This document shows, piece by piece, positions 1 to 12,020 of a stretch of 64,000 nucleotides of DNA (within the stretch, counting starts at the first letter, position 1; each line of letters opens with the position of its first letter). The notes under the pieces are model-generated. The model was not told the DNA's origin and did not search any database. It saw only the letters and a program-made list of their open reading frames with translations. The DNA lies in NCBI GenBank assembly GCA_017893485.1, contig CM030362.1, forward strand, positions 38,162,984-38,226,983, written 5' to 3'. Made by a program: the position numbers and the translations under genes. This DNA comes from Hemerocallis citrina. Lineage: Eukaryota; Streptophyta; Magnoliopsida; Asparagales; Asphodelaceae.

Positions 1-394
1 ATTAAACATAATCACTTGTATTCTAGTTCTCTACAAAATATGAAGATTTAGTATTAATAATTATTTAGGTATGCATATGTATGAATATTTTAACAATATT
101 TAAAGTATCTTACCTCATCATCCATAAGTGCCACTTTTGAGATTTTTCTTGCGCCTTTACTATTTTTGTATTCTTTCACACCATAATGTTTCGTAACAAA
201 TACTTTAATAGTCCACAATTGTTGATTTCCTTGCAAGGAATTCATTAAAATAGCAAGTGCTTCATCCTCCATATATATGGTAACTAACAACACTTGAGTA
301 AATGAATGGTTAATATAACTCCTACTGAAAAATAAATGACTAAGATTAGATTGTTGATTGTACAATCTCAACTCTTCCATTATAATATTAGAGA
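1..394 (-). mobile_element. Helitron-like element, 5' end and partial body
   Basis: Read on the minus strand from 394, the sequence starts TCTCTAATATTATAATGG directly after an A, as expected for a Helitron inserted between A and T. About 115 bases of this start recur at 39483 on the plus strand, and shorter versions start at 63495 and 63674 on the minus strand, so this is a dispersed family. The shared part ends near position 279, and different (captured) sequence follows. The 3' end is not recognised and may lie outside the window. Non-autonomous as far as seen. Confidence 0.5.
114..277 (-). pseudogene. RPA1-like (replication protein A large subunit) exon fragment inside a Helitron
   Basis: The minus-strand reading frame from the ATG at 272 contains LWTIKVFVT, then EYKNSKGARK and ALMDDE. 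This has the layout of an RPA 70-kDa-type OB fold (W-x-IK-x-x-VT, Y-x-N-x-x-G, L-x-D). The frame runs straight into a splice-donor-like GAG|GTAAGA with the break at 113/114, so it looks like one exon with the start of its intron. RPA1 is the single-strand DNA-binding subunit used in replication and repair, and plant Helitrons are known to carry RPA-like genes. No downstream exon is visible, so it cannot make a full protein. The match is by motif only. Confidence 0.45.
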
Positions 395-1653
395 TATAAC
401 TCGTCAACAATGCTGGCATGATTTGTAAGGTTGTAAGTTCTAAACACTGATCAGTTGTATACCTTCACAACTATCATACCTGTTGTGAGTTCATATATAG
501 TTATATACGCCATATATACATGCCATATATACAGTATATACCAATTCGCCATATACAACTGATCAGCATATGGCAGATTATATACGCCAAATATACAGTA
601 TACAACTATAATTTCAATGTAGTTATAGCTAAGCCTTCACAACTATCATGATTTCTGAAGGTATGATAGTTTTTAATTCAAATCTAATCATACTTTTGCA
701 GTATGCTATGATGAAGTTGTATACTGTATACTACAATAAAGATTATGTTTTTTGGCATTGTTGCTGGTGCTGCGACAATTAGGTTACATTTTTATATGTT
801 GCTCTTTGTTTTTGTTTTTTTTGGAGTAAATATGTTACTACTTACTTCTTCATCAAGATGAAGTTCTGGGGCTGAAGAAAATTGAGCTACTGAAATGTCA
901 TTATTTTGTTTTAGAACTGGTGGGAAAATATTTATGTATAAAAACTAATTATTAGTACGTAGTCCCAAAGTTCAGTATGTATAAAAATATATGTAGAAAA
1001 AAGTGGAATTTCTCTTCGTAAATTTTACATTGGAGTGCTACACGAAGAACCCTAGCATTCCGATTAAGAACCCTAGCATTCCGATTTGCGAACTTGTGAT
1101 GATACGAAGAAAATTAACCTTGCAATGAATTTGTCTGGCAATTTTATTGGGTACTTATAGCCTATAAGGGAACATTAACTTGAGGTGAATGTATATCTCT
1201 TATAACTAATTTTTTAAATACAATATGACCCTATCAATTGAAGATGTGTTGTATGATTAACTTAATTTGAATTTTTACCCTAATTATAATATTTTATGAT
1301 ATATATATATATATATATCTTCCATTCTTATTTATCATATTTGATTAATTTAGCACGGGTTGCAAACCCCACTTAAGCCCTTTTTGTAAAGGTTGTATGG
1401 GTTGAGTTTGTGTACAACCTGACTAACCCAATCCAACTGCACTCAGGACATTCCCTTTACACTGGTTCCATATCTTTAATAGATGCTATAATGCCTTTTG
1501 AATTCTGTAGCTTAAATTTCTTATCAATATGTGGAGAGTAATAGACTTAAAAATTGTTCTTTGTTCTGACTTCTATCGTCTATTCTCTTATTGGTGTTGC
1601 ATTTCAGCCAGTGTTTGTCTTAAAGCATCCTCTTGTTGCTAGCGTTGTTTTTC
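395..1653. other. No gene recognised; AT-rich DNA
   Basis: The stretch holds an AT-rich block with repeated ATATACGCCATATATAC-like words (480-620), a short direct repeat containing GAACCCTAGCATTCCGATT (1045-1086) and an (AT)n run near 1301-1318. No frame of convincing length or composition and no RNA gene was seen. Confidence 0.5.
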
Positions 1654-1773
1654 GGTTGCACCAAACCATGGCAGCTCAAGGAGGTTCTTGACACATCTAT
1701 GATCCATCTTGCAGATGAAATTATATCAGAGATTGACAAAATTCATGCTAGATATCCGAATCCCTGCCCATGA
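1654..1773 (+). pseudogene. Unidentified coding-like fragment
   Basis: An open frame of 39 codons reads GCTKPWQLKEVLDTSMIHL and continues with ADEIISEIDKIHARYPNPCP before TGA. A polypyrimidine/AG-like acceptor (gcatttcag) lies 46 bases upstream. The charged, helix-like composition resembles coding sequence, but I do not recognise the family. It could be a stray exon of a captured or decayed gene, or chance. Confidence 0.22.
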
Positions 1774-4458
1774 TTTGTCTTTCTTTTTATTCGTTAGTTT
1801 CTGAGAGAATTCAGTATTGTTTCATTGTTAATATCTAGTCTCTGTCTACCCAAATTTATGTTTTGTTAGGAAACAATTTTATTATAAATTTAGAGAAAGC
1901 AATAATTGATTCCGTCTCATTTAACTGTAGGCAAATGAGTGGATATTGCAGATTTACTTTGCTGTCACTAGATAAGTTTGATTGGAAACTAACACATAGC
2001 GTCACTCCTTTCAGGCCTCTTAAAGATCTTCCAAGTGATCACATGAGAACGAGTGCACTCCTGCCATTTTCAGTGAAAGAATACAAGGGATAATTATTTG
2101 CTTTTTTGGCTACAATGAAGAGTTTCATCTTGTGTATGATTTGCTGAGAGAACTGATAAAGGGTCAATCTCAGATATAAGAATCTAGCATGACATAATTC
2201 ATAAAGAATTGGTGTACAATTGTAAAAGATTCCCAAAATTAATCATGAAAAGTTAGTGTTAAGCCAACAGGAAAATATGCAGGCCACTGGAGGTGAAGCT
2301 AGCTCCAAACAGAAAACACATTCTTAAAATGCAAATTATAATATTTTATACATGACCTAAACTCAAACAAAAATCGCAATACATGTAATCCAATACAAAA
2401 AGCAACTATGAAAGTGAGACCAACTAAAAATAGCTCAAAACCGATCATATGTAACCTCAATGCATAATAATGTTCAAATGTATACTTATACAAACAAATT
2501 TGAACTACATTCCAAAAATAAGTTGTTGATGTGTTATAATTCACTTTATGAATCCCATCACCTACAGCAGTGATATGTTATTGATGAAGAGCAACTTTGA
2601 TCCTAATCAATTGCTTAGAGTTGGAAGCGTTGAATAGAGATCATAGTCTCAAAATCGCGACATTGATGTAAAACTGGTCGATTCAAGGGTAAGCTCGTCG
2701 CACTTCACGAGGATTGTAATGAACTTGTTCATGAACTTTTGGGTGATCTCAAGGGCCTCAAGGGGCCCGGTTACAGAAAAGCCACCAACCAAGACTTCCG
2801 ATGGGAGCAGTTAAAGATATCTTAGATCTGAAAATAGGAGAACAATCTTTATTAGCAAGTTCACTAAATAAGGCAGCATCAAGTGCTTGAAAATAACTGC
2901 TATCAAAGAAAAATCGCTCATTTACAATCATTCGATGAATGAATGAATGATTTAGTAAAATCTCTAAACTACTTAATTCTTTTATTTACAACATATGATA
3001 TATAGATCACAATAATTTCCTTAAATATATGAAGGTTTTTTTTATTGTACATTTCGTTAAGTCCTTTAATCCCCCTAAAGAATAGAAAACAATGAGTCTT
3101 TTTTTAAAAAAAACTAATTATAAATACAAATTGAACTCGGGTACTTAAAAAAAATTCTTAGAAAACGCAATTGCTAAAACTTCTCAACTACAAAAAAACT
3201 ACAAAGCTCTAAAATTGCTCAACGACTAAATTGGATGGTCTGCAAGGTTTAGCAATTTGCAGAGCTGCAAAAAAAAAAACAAAAAGCACCTAGCACATAA
3301 CCGAAACAAGTTCTCAGATAGCTGTCTGCGAGAAACATTGCCATATATAGTGATCTAAACGAGAAAAAAGGAGGATTTGATTGCATACACGCTTGTCATC
3401 AATAGGTATGGGAAGTCAATAAGCAAATATGGCCTTTTATTATTACTGCAAACAACATGAAAGATGTTAAGTTCCTTCTCCATTAAAATGTTTACCAATA
3501 TATTTGCGTTATATTCAACAGAAATATTTGCATGTGCATAGTGCATGTCAGTCTTTTTACCCATTTTTACACAAAAGATAACTGCATCGTTACTAAGCAG
3601 GGGGAAAAAACACATACAGTGCACGTGTTATAAATGTACAGTAAAAGATGTTTTTTTCACAAAAATAGACCAACTTAAAACATTCCTTTCAGAGTAATAG
3701 TAGTAAAGATGAATAACGAATGAAGCTTCGCAACCAGGCATCAAATGGCTAAAGACATGCTAGAAACTTAGGGTATGACATGTATGCCAGTTGTCATGTA
3801 TAAGCACAAGGCATTTTAAAGCATATTAAGAAACATCATTTGTCAAAAAAATGTTGAACTGATTTGAATTATACAAAAATAAAAATTAAATTTAAAAAAG
3901 AAAAAACAATCGACTACGCCCTTTTACTGAATTAAGTAAAATAAGAACTGGTTACTTGATTGGCTTACTTGAGGTTAGACGAACTGTGCAAGTAGTGACA
4001 CCATGAACGATAATTTTAAAAAACTTAATCTAGTAAGTCATTCACGGTATCATCATCCACCTGCGATAATTTGTTTAATATATGAAAATGGAACATATAA
4101 TATGTTTAATATACTATATAAAAGATGTATCTCAAGGAAAAGATTGTATTACCCCATGATAGTTATCTTCAGCTTTATTGTGCCTTATGTCAATATTGGC
4201 ATGTAGCAAAATCATATATTCCCTTTGATTGTCCACATTCCCTTTCTTCATTCAAAAGTTAAAAATGACAATAAATTCAGTTTCTAAGAAGTCCAGAACA
4301 AAATTGCAACAAATTTTAAATTATACATACCATATAGCACTTATTAACATTTATACAGATATAATGGCAATATTGAATTGATCTTATATTACAGGGCAGA
4401 TACTTGCCTGAAACCCAAAGGTTAGCAAAAGCCAGTCAAGCAAATCACGAACAGAGTT
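1774..4458. other. No gene recognised
   Basis: AT-rich sequence with many A or T runs. A 76-codon open frame at 1863-2093 matches nothing I know. A GAATGAATGAATGA run lies near 2936. A GC-richer patch at 2640-2830 reads like decayed coding DNA in short stretches but is not identifiable. No transposon ends were found. Confidence 0.4.
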
Positions 4459-4958
4459 NNNNNNNNNNNNNNNNNNNNNNNNNNNNNNNNNNNNNNNNNN
4501 NNNNNNNNNNNNNNNNNNNNNNNNNNNNNNNNNNNNNNNNNNNNNNNNNNNNNNNNNNNNNNNNNNNNNNNNNNNNNNNNNNNNNNNNNNNNNNNNNNNN
4601 NNNNNNNNNNNNNNNNNNNNNNNNNNNNNNNNNNNNNNNNNNNNNNNNNNNNNNNNNNNNNNNNNNNNNNNNNNNNNNNNNNNNNNNNNNNNNNNNNNNN
4701 NNNNNNNNNNNNNNNNNNNNNNNNNNNNNNNNNNNNNNNNNNNNNNNNNNNNNNNNNNNNNNNNNNNNNNNNNNNNNNNNNNNNNNNNNNNNNNNNNNNN
4801 NNNNNNNNNNNNNNNNNNNNNNNNNNNNNNNNNNNNNNNNNNNNNNNNNNNNNNNNNNNNNNNNNNNNNNNNNNNNNNNNNNNNNNNNNNNNNNNNNNNN
4901 NNNNNNNNNNNNNNNNNNNNNNNNNNNNNNNNNNNNNNNNNNNNNNNNNNNNNNNNNN
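4459..4958. other. Assembly gap (500 N)
   Basis: Exactly 500 consecutive N. The round length suggests a scaffold spacer rather than a measured distance. The left side ends in ...AACAGAGTT and the right side starts TTTTTGCAAAG. Nothing can be said about its content. Confidence 0.99.
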
Positions 4959-5856
4959 TTTTTGCAAAGTGGTCTGTAATATTTCATTTAGAGCCTTATA
5001 TTAGCTAGTGCAATATGCACGTAGTGTACAAATGTAAGAAGGGGATTAACTGGTGGTCAAGAGTGGTCCCCACTCTAACCGTATTCAGTTTGGGAAGTTC
5101 ATGTCCAAGTCTATGCTGTGCACGTCTTCTTCATTTTGTATAAATAAACCCAATGTAATCAGTTTGCATATGAATAGATTTCCAAATTAAAAATTATTGT
5201 TCATCGTCTCCTTCCTTCTCTCTTCTTGATTTCCAGCTAGGGTTTGCAGGTAATCGAATGGAGCGAAGACGGCACGCTGCGATTCCAGTCACCGCGAGAG
5301 GTTGAGCTGGAACAGCCTCTTTATAAAATAAGTTTATAAAATGATTTCGGGTTCAAAAAGTTGAGAAAAATGACGGAAATTTTATTGAATAAAAGCTGCA
5401 ATTTGTAGTTATATTTCGTGTTCTATTGAAAATCAAGATAGAAAATTTATTCATTTTTCTTTCTAGATTCTGAAGAAAAATTGAAAGTTTGTTGACATGC
5501 TAAATTTCGAGGTCACCGTGGTGTATATTTATTTGTTAGATGTTTGTGAAATTATCATAATCAAATATATATTCGTCAAAATCTTCTGTTTCAGATTATT
5601 CTCAAGATTGAGATTTTCAATCTCTTATAGTTCTGAACATGTTTTGATTTTAGGTTATTCTTAAGGGCTTAGGCATTATCAGAAGGTCTGGACCCAAAGA
5701 GGCAGTAGTAAGTGTTTTGATTTGCCCAACCATAGGTTCATTTTTTCATATCCAAACTCGATCCATATTCGGTATCTCTGCTCTAAAGGTGAAGTCTTTG
5801 ACAACTTCATTGTGAATAATTCATCAATATATCAATTTTATTTTTACTTCAATTTA
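4959..5856 (+). other. Possible copia-type LTR remnant and unassigned DNA
   Basis: At 5135-5270 a TATAAATAAACC box is followed by TGTAATCAGTTTGCATATGA, a polypyrimidine tract and GCTAGGGTTTGCAGG. This resembles the U3-R-U5 layout of a plant LTR or the 5' leader of a gene. No LTR ends or target duplication were found, and the left side is lost in the gap. From 5300 to 5856 no feature is recognised. Confidence 0.25.
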
Positions 5857-8250
5857 GTTGATGATCACGTACGTATTTAAGAAAGCACCGCAATCGAGAG
5901 TCTCCGTCATTTTGTCAAGGCCGTTGTTAGACTATTTGGTGATGAATACTTAAGGTCACCAAACAATAATGACATTATCAGATTGCTGGCAATGAGCGAA
6001 GATCATGGTTTTCCAGGTATGTTAGAAAGTATTGATTGTATACACAGGAAGTATTGATTGTATGCACAGGAAGTGGAAGAATTGTCTAGCTAGATGACAA
6101 GGAATGTATATTGGCCACATTTACAAACCTACATTTATTTTAGAAACTATGGCTTCACATGATCTTTGGATATGACATTCATTCTTTGGGTTACCAAGAG
6201 CTCATAATGACATCAACGTGCTACATCGGTCTTTTATCTTTGATGATCTTGCTAATGGGCGGGCGCCCAAGGTTAACTATTCTATCAATTATAACGATTA
6301 CGATGAGATATAATCTTGCTGATGGTATATATCCAGAGTGGTCAACATTTGCAAAAATAATTCCATTTCCAAAAGTTAATAAGAATAAATATTTTGTTGA
6401 AGCTCAGGAGTCAGCAAGGAAGGATGTAAAGCAATCATTCAGTGTTCTTCAAGCACGTTTTGCAATTGTTCGTGGATCAGCACGTTTTTGGGATCAAGAG
6501 ACGCTTAATGATATTATTGTTAGGTTTCGAGGGTAATCTCAGATTGAATACACAATGAATTTTTTTTTAAAAAAATCGAAACCTAGCAATGGATCCATGC
6601 GAAAACCATAAATCATGTTTAGGAGTTATACCTTGAAGATAGATCTGTTGTCTCCATAGTATGCCGATCACAGCTCTACAATATTGCGGTTCCTCTACGG
6701 TATCCACACGAACGAATCAAATCAAGCTTTCTTTCACGCCGCGGTGCTAGCTGTGGGAAGGGGATGTTCCTCACGATCTCTCACTCTCTCGCAATTTTTG
6801 TGACGGCTAGGGTTTTCTCATATGCCACTTTTTTACAGATACGTATCATATATATAAGTGCAGAAAATCAATCCTGAGAGAGTAATGAGGTTGTTGGACT
6901 CACAATCTGACCTAGGTCAGATTCGTACGTGGGCCTTTGAACTTTAGTCGGCCCATTTAATCTAATTAAATATCCACCCAATGTCAGGAGTCCAAGTCTT
7001 AACTTGGATCCCCGATTAATTCCATCTTATGAACTTAAATCTCAATTTTAATCCATTCTAAGTGAGTGATCCGTAGGTCCTATTACGTTGACAGTAATAC
7101 TGAAATCATATTCTAGTATTACAAACAGTGAGCAGTGTCTAGCAATACATCACTGCTATTCAAGTAACGGGAATGTCAGTAATTTGAAATAATCTATCCG
7201 TGACCAATGTTACCATGTAGTCTAGCCCTTTGTCCAGATTTCTTAATTGACCACAAGGTATAGAGCCTGTCACCATTGTATACTTCAATATTTGGTTTCT
7301 TGATGTCCGAGTAAACTTACTAAAATAAATGAGCTCAATATCTCATATTGACTCATTTGAGCACGACTATGCATTTTGCAGTCTCACTCAATCAAGGGGC
7401 CCATAGATATCGCTCCTGTTATGTAAGAAAGACAAATCCTATCTAAGTCACTTACATCCCTCCGCATGATTTGTAGTATATCCAATAGTTGACTTTATAA
7501 TCACCTTATTATAGACAATATTTGACGATATTAAAATATACAACTTCTCATGTAGGGAACCGTAATGACTTCAATTCAAAGGACTACATACACCATGGTC
7601 CCTGTGAGAACCGCTCATGACACTCACATAACGATCCATACAGCATTCTCATGGTGGGTCAGTTCAGTATATTATTACTCTAATATGTACCCATATGAAG
7701 ACTTGATATCTCATATCCATGACCCGTGAAATATGGTCATCAGTCTACGCACATGCTAGTCTATATGTATTATTGTTGTCTTAATTCACAATAATACTTG
7801 ACTAGAGACATTTAAGAATAATGTTCTGATTACAACCAATAGGATCTCACAATCAAGTCATGCACTTGATATCCCATGGTAATGAACATACCATTCTAAA
7901 AACTTTATTATGTTCATTTAATCACAATAAACAACACAATAAATAAAATGCCTCATATAAAAAATAAATATCATGATACAGTATAAACTAGTAATGTCAA
8001 TACACAGCTGGCCTCCAGGGCATACACCAACCATTCTGACAGCATGCATAATAATGCACAACATGATAGTCGAAGACGAGAGAGAAGATAATAATAAGGA
8101 TTTTAACTATGATGCACTTGAGGAAAGTAAGTCTCTAGAAGTGTTATATGATTATACGCCCGAACTTCTTATATTCATTCAAACTCATCATCGCATCAGA
8201 GATACACGAATGCATTCACAACTCCAGTCGGATCTTGTAGAGCACTTCTA
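5857..8250 (+). pseudogene. PIF/Harbinger (HARBI1-like) transposase pseudogene, split by a solo LTR
   Basis: Translated pieces match the plant Harbinger nuclease: FGDEYLRSPNN (about 5925-5960), SIDC, AHNDINVL, NLADGIYPEWSTF, ESARKD, LQARFAIVRG, and after the insert TACIIMHNMIVEDERE and THHRIRDTR. The protein is a DDE-type cut-and-paste nuclease. The first two acidic residues are visible (SIDC, HNDINVL), but the glutamate expected after ARKDV reads lysine (ARKDVKQ). Further damage: TAA at 5878, a 22-bp tandem duplication at about 6026-6069 that shifts the frame, an in-frame TAG near 6093, a TGA near 6173 and a frameshift near 6305. A 1,515-bp solo LTR (6518-8032) interrupts it; leaving that out joins the C-terminal part in frame. 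Terminal inverted repeats were not found. Dead copy. Confidence 0.88.
6518..8032 (-). mobile_element. Solo LTR, copia-like, inserted in the Harbinger pseudogene
   Basis: The plus strand starts TGTTAGG and ends CACCAACC. On the minus strand this reads GGTTGGTGTATGCCCTGG...CCTAACA, like the common plant copia LTR start TGTTGGTGTATGCCC with the first base changed. Flanks are ATTAT (6513-6517) and ATTCT (8033-8037), a 5-bp target duplication with one mismatch. No gag, pol, primer site or second LTR is present, so it is a solo LTR left by recombination. The interrupted transposase frame is restored when the LTR and one copy of the duplication are ignored, which supports the exact borders. Confidence 0.78.
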
Positions 8251-8488
8251 GCAGCGACACAGACAATAAATAAAAAAATTCCTCCAAAATAAAACTAGTA
8301 GCTTGAGTTTACAATGTTGCAATACCATGTAATTGCTTTGTGCTATTTGGAAACTAATCTTTTCATTTGATATTTAAATTCTCGAGGTATATTCATTTAA
8401 TGCGAAATACAGTTATTTAAAAAAAGAATATTTTAACTATTTATTAGTAAATAAAATTAAAATATTTATGGCTAGCCAAAATAGCTAG

Positions 8489-9077
8489 CATATGCTCGAT
8501 TATACAAAGAGATGGAGAGATTTACGAAGATGTTATACATAGGATCCAAGCAGGGTGACTTAAGTGGAGAAGTGCCAGTGGTATTTTGTGTGACAAACGC
8601 ATACATTTGAAGTTGAAGGAAAAATTTTATAAGACGGCTGTTAGACCAACAATGATGTATGAAGCAGAGTGTTGGGCAATAAAGAAACAACATGTCCAAA
8701 AAATGAGTGTAGCGGAGATGAAGATGCTAAGATGGATGTGTGGTAAAACAAGGAATGATAAAACTTGAAATGAGCATATACGAGACATGCTGAAGCTAAC
8801 TCCAATCCAATATATGTTAAGAGAAATTGCCTCAGGTAGTTTGGACATGTCACACGTAAATCTAGTAGTGCCTCCGTTAGAAAGAGTGATTTGATAAGTA
8901 TTGAGGGTAGAGTTAGGGGTAGAGGAAGACCTAAACTAATTTGAGTGAAAACGGTGAAAAAGATATGATAGCTTATGACCTTACAGAAGATATTGCGCTA
9001 AACCGTGCAGAATGAAAAATCAGGATTCATGTAGCCGGCCCTAGCTAGTTTGAAAAAATGCTTTGTTGTTGTTGTTG
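8489..9077 (+). mobile_element. 5'-truncated RTE-clade LINE (C-terminal RT part)
   Basis: The frame reads SIIQRDGEIYEDVIHRIQAG, then LKLKEKFYKTAVRP, EAECWAIKKQH and AEMKMLRWMCGKTR, then in shifted frames a VRGRGRPK segment and LTEDIALNRAE. This is the C-terminal end of RTE-type LINE reverse transcriptase; the N-terminal endonuclease and the RT catalytic core are missing. It ends in TTGTTGTTGTTG, the short-repeat tail typical of RTE elements rather than poly-A. It is bracketed by a perfect 16-bp duplication, TAGCCAAAATAGCTAG, at 8473-8488 and 9078-9093. Stops and frameshifts make it inactive. Confidence 0.88.
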
Positions 9078-10283
9078 TAGCCAAAATAGCTAGTTTGGTT
9101 GGACTTGAGACTTATTTTGCTAGCAAAATTATCCAATTATTGTAGAACCCCGTATTTTTAAATTATTATTTTTAAAGGTTTATAAACGACTAAAATGATT
9201 TTTGGAGAATTTATGAATATTTTCAGAAAAATTTATCTTTTTACACGTGCAAAACACGTGCAAATACCTTCTTGAGAAGTTTGAAAGTCAATTTTTCTTC
9301 ATGAAAAATCATTCTTTAATATTTGGAATTTATTTAGTATTTTTCCATATTTTTCTGAAATTAATTGGATCTATTTGCAAATTTTGAGAAAAGAAGGACC
9401 TTTTTGCAAATTTGTCATTTTTAGGGGTTAAAATGTAAAATGTATTTTCTGGACGTTTTGAACAGTACCAATTGAGATTAATGAGTATATTTTACTTTTA
9501 AATCCTAATTTAAATGAATTTGATTGAATTTCCAAGAATAGAGTTATATATATAAAGTTGTATTTTGACGGGATTATTTTGTAAAATTGTTGTGAAACCC
9601 TAAATTTCATTCCCGGATGTTTAAAAGGATTTTCGCAGCCGTCATTTGCTGCAATATACAGAATTTTGTGATTTGTTTTGGAGGAGCAAGAGGAAGATTT
9701 GGATCTCGCAAAAAGGGAGGCTTTTTCGTTGGATCTTCTCAATTCAAAGGTGAGTGATGTAAATTTGTTTGCTGTTTTGTTTTGAAGTTGAGAATGACAT
9801 GAATCTTGTATTGTGGTTTGATTAATGTGATCGATTGTTATGTTGTTGGTTGGCATGTATGTTATTTAATATTTTGCATGAGAACGATGCAAATGTTGTT
9901 GTTTGTACCATGTATGCGAAATCTAAAAATGTTGAGTAGATCTTGGTTTATGAAATTGTATTGCTAAAAAGCATGTTAAGATTTGAGCATGGTTCTGATC
10001 GGATGGTGAGCATCTGGATCTTGTGTTTGCAAATCAGATCTTGGTTTTGAGTTATGAAAGAAGTTCAGTATTGAGAAACCCTAATGGAAAAATTAGTAAT
10101 TTTAGAACATGAGAACTTGAGTTTTGAGATATTGGATGTTTTGAGTAATGTATCCATAGTGAGGATTATTTGAGATTTGTCATTTTTACATGAATACGAA
10201 TTATTTTCATAAACAATAAATCTTTAGAAAAACTCCAGTTTTGATTTTGTATTCAGACCTAAATTATGTAAACTGTAGGCCGA

Positions 10284-10625
10284 CAGTCGACTGGTCTACT
10301 GTTCAGTCGACTGGTACGACCCTGCTGTTGTTCTTTAGCACTTTGAGAACCCGTTCTGGACAGTCAACTTAGACCATTATTCAGTTGACTGGTTTACTGA
10401 GAATTTATTTTGTAAAGTCACTACAGTTCCTTTCTGGACAGTCGACCTATGACTTCCTTAAGTCGACTTGTTATACTTAGAATATTTTCATGAGAATTAT
10501 TGGAATTTGTCTCGGGTAAGTCGACTGATGGTTTTTCAAGTCGACTTATGTTAGTTTAATTTCTTAAAATCATGGATATTTGTCCTCTGGACAGTCGACT
10601 TACTACAGTATAAGTCGACTGGTAC
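10284..10625 (+). repeat. Cluster of CAGTCGACTG-like palindromes in the solo LTR
   Basis: About ten copies of a GTCGAC-centred word occur in 340 bases. The first two are perfect CAGTCGACTG at 10284 and 10304, exactly 20 bases apart. Variants such as AAGTCGACTT and CAGTTGACTG follow near 10358, 10381, 10438, 10460, 10518, 10538, 10590 and 10611. The same word occurs in the LTR at 43686-46835 and in the TRIM at 58498-59248. Confidence 0.85.
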
Positions 10626-10990
10626 TGATGAGTTTTCGTAACTTGAGTATTCTTTCAATGATTAGTCTTCAGATATTTTAGTCTATACTTTGTCTTCAGT
10701 TAAGCATATGATTTTAAGATATTCAGTTGAGCTATTTATGGTGGAAAGTTAGTTTAGACATTTGAGTTTGAGTCTCTAGAGGATGTGTGTAACCCTAGTA
10801 TACCGGCGTTGAGTTATTTTGTTGAGGCCTGTTGAGGCATTTCAGTTGTTCAGTTTTGAGTTAAGTCCGGTAGGGTACACCAACTCTAGGAGATTCGTTG
10901 AGTAATTAAATAACCCCAAAATGATAAGGACAGACACTAGTGGTGATATGATGAACGGGAACATGAGTTATGTACCTCAGTATGGCTTTC

Positions 10991-11275
10991 GGTGTGGGAT
11001 TTAATCTCCGAAATTATCACGGTAGATTACTTGTGGTGTGGGATATATCTCCGGAATTATCACGGTAGATTACTTGTGGTGTGGGATATGTCTCCGGAAT
11101 TATCACGGTAATTACTTGTGGTGTGGGGTTGATCTCCGGAATTATCGGAGTCGAGGCGACGCACATGTGGTATTTGTGTGATGAGATCATTGCTTTCGGT
11201 GTGGGATGATCTCCGAAATTATCACGGTAAAATACCTGTGGTGTGGGATCTATCTCCGGAATTATCGGGGCATGA
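10991..11275 (+). repeat. Tandem repeat of about 43 bp inside the solo LTR
   Basis: GGTGTGGGAT followed by CTCCGGAATTATC and CACGGTAGATTAC repeats at 10991, 11035, 11078 and 11120, with two more copies after a break (11190, 11238). Related diverged copies lie in reverse orientation at about 44370-44600 in another LTR. Confidence 0.85.
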
Positions 11276-12020
11276 GCTAATACTCACAGTTTATCTTTAT
11301 CTCGTAGTAGTCATCGTGTTAGGATTAGTTGCATAGCGGGGGATTGAACCCTACGAAGTGAAGACGTTAAGGGCTTGCACCGAACCTATATAGAGTGGGA
11401 TGCATAAACTTCGACAAGTATGCATTAGAGAGTCCGCATATAGAATTGGTGTTTTCTTGACTTGGTTTTATGCATGTGGTTTCCTGTTTCCTACACTTGA
11501 CACTTAGTTTAGTTTCACATGTTGTTTACATTTCTTGCTACTTCATATTTTATGTATTTTGGTTCATTACATGTTGTTTAAGAATCCATGCTTAATGTTC
11601 ATTTATGTTGCTTGTTTTATGTCACTCACACCATTTATGGCTGACCCCTTTAATTTTGGGGGTTAGGGATCATCTCTAGCCTCATGTGTTACAAATTGTT
11701 GCTTAGAGCTTGGAGGTTTGGATGTTTAAGATAAATTGATGTAATAGAGCTTTTGTATAATATTTTGTAAAGAAAAGTGTTGTAAAAAGAAAGAGTTTGT
11801 AAATTGAGATGTTTTTAAATTCTGCTGTGATATGTAAGAGATTGTTGTAATAAAAGTTGAAATTTTTAATGGAGTTGGTTGTGTTTAATGTTACATTGAA
11901 GTTGATGCTGGGATTGTGCCACGTATTTTCTAAGTTCTCATATTAAAAATTCGGGGCGCTACAATTATTCTCCATTTTGGCTATTCTAGCGAGCCCAAAT
12001 AGCTTGTGTGGTTGGAGAAT

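Larger units (their letters stand above)
9141..11963 (+). mobile_element. Large gypsy-type solo LTR (2.8 kb)
   Basis: Starts TGTAGAACCCCGTATTT, ends TCGGGGCGCTACA, and is flanked on both sides by ATTAT (9136-9140, 11964-11968). No internal protein region or second copy is present. It shares design with the LTRs of the element at 43686-50156: the same style of termini, the same GTCGAC-bearing block and the same GTGTGGGAT...CTCCGGAATTATC tandem repeats. This points to related chromovirus families, with the other copy in reverse orientation. Confidence 0.85.

Noticed and set aside
4404..4987. Long open frames across 4404-4987 on both strands
   Set aside because: They consist almost wholly of the 500 N; no real coding sequence is shown.
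10991..11275. CRISPR-like array in the 43-bp repeats
   Set aside because: Direct degenerate repeats with no unique spacers, in plant DNA inside an LTR.
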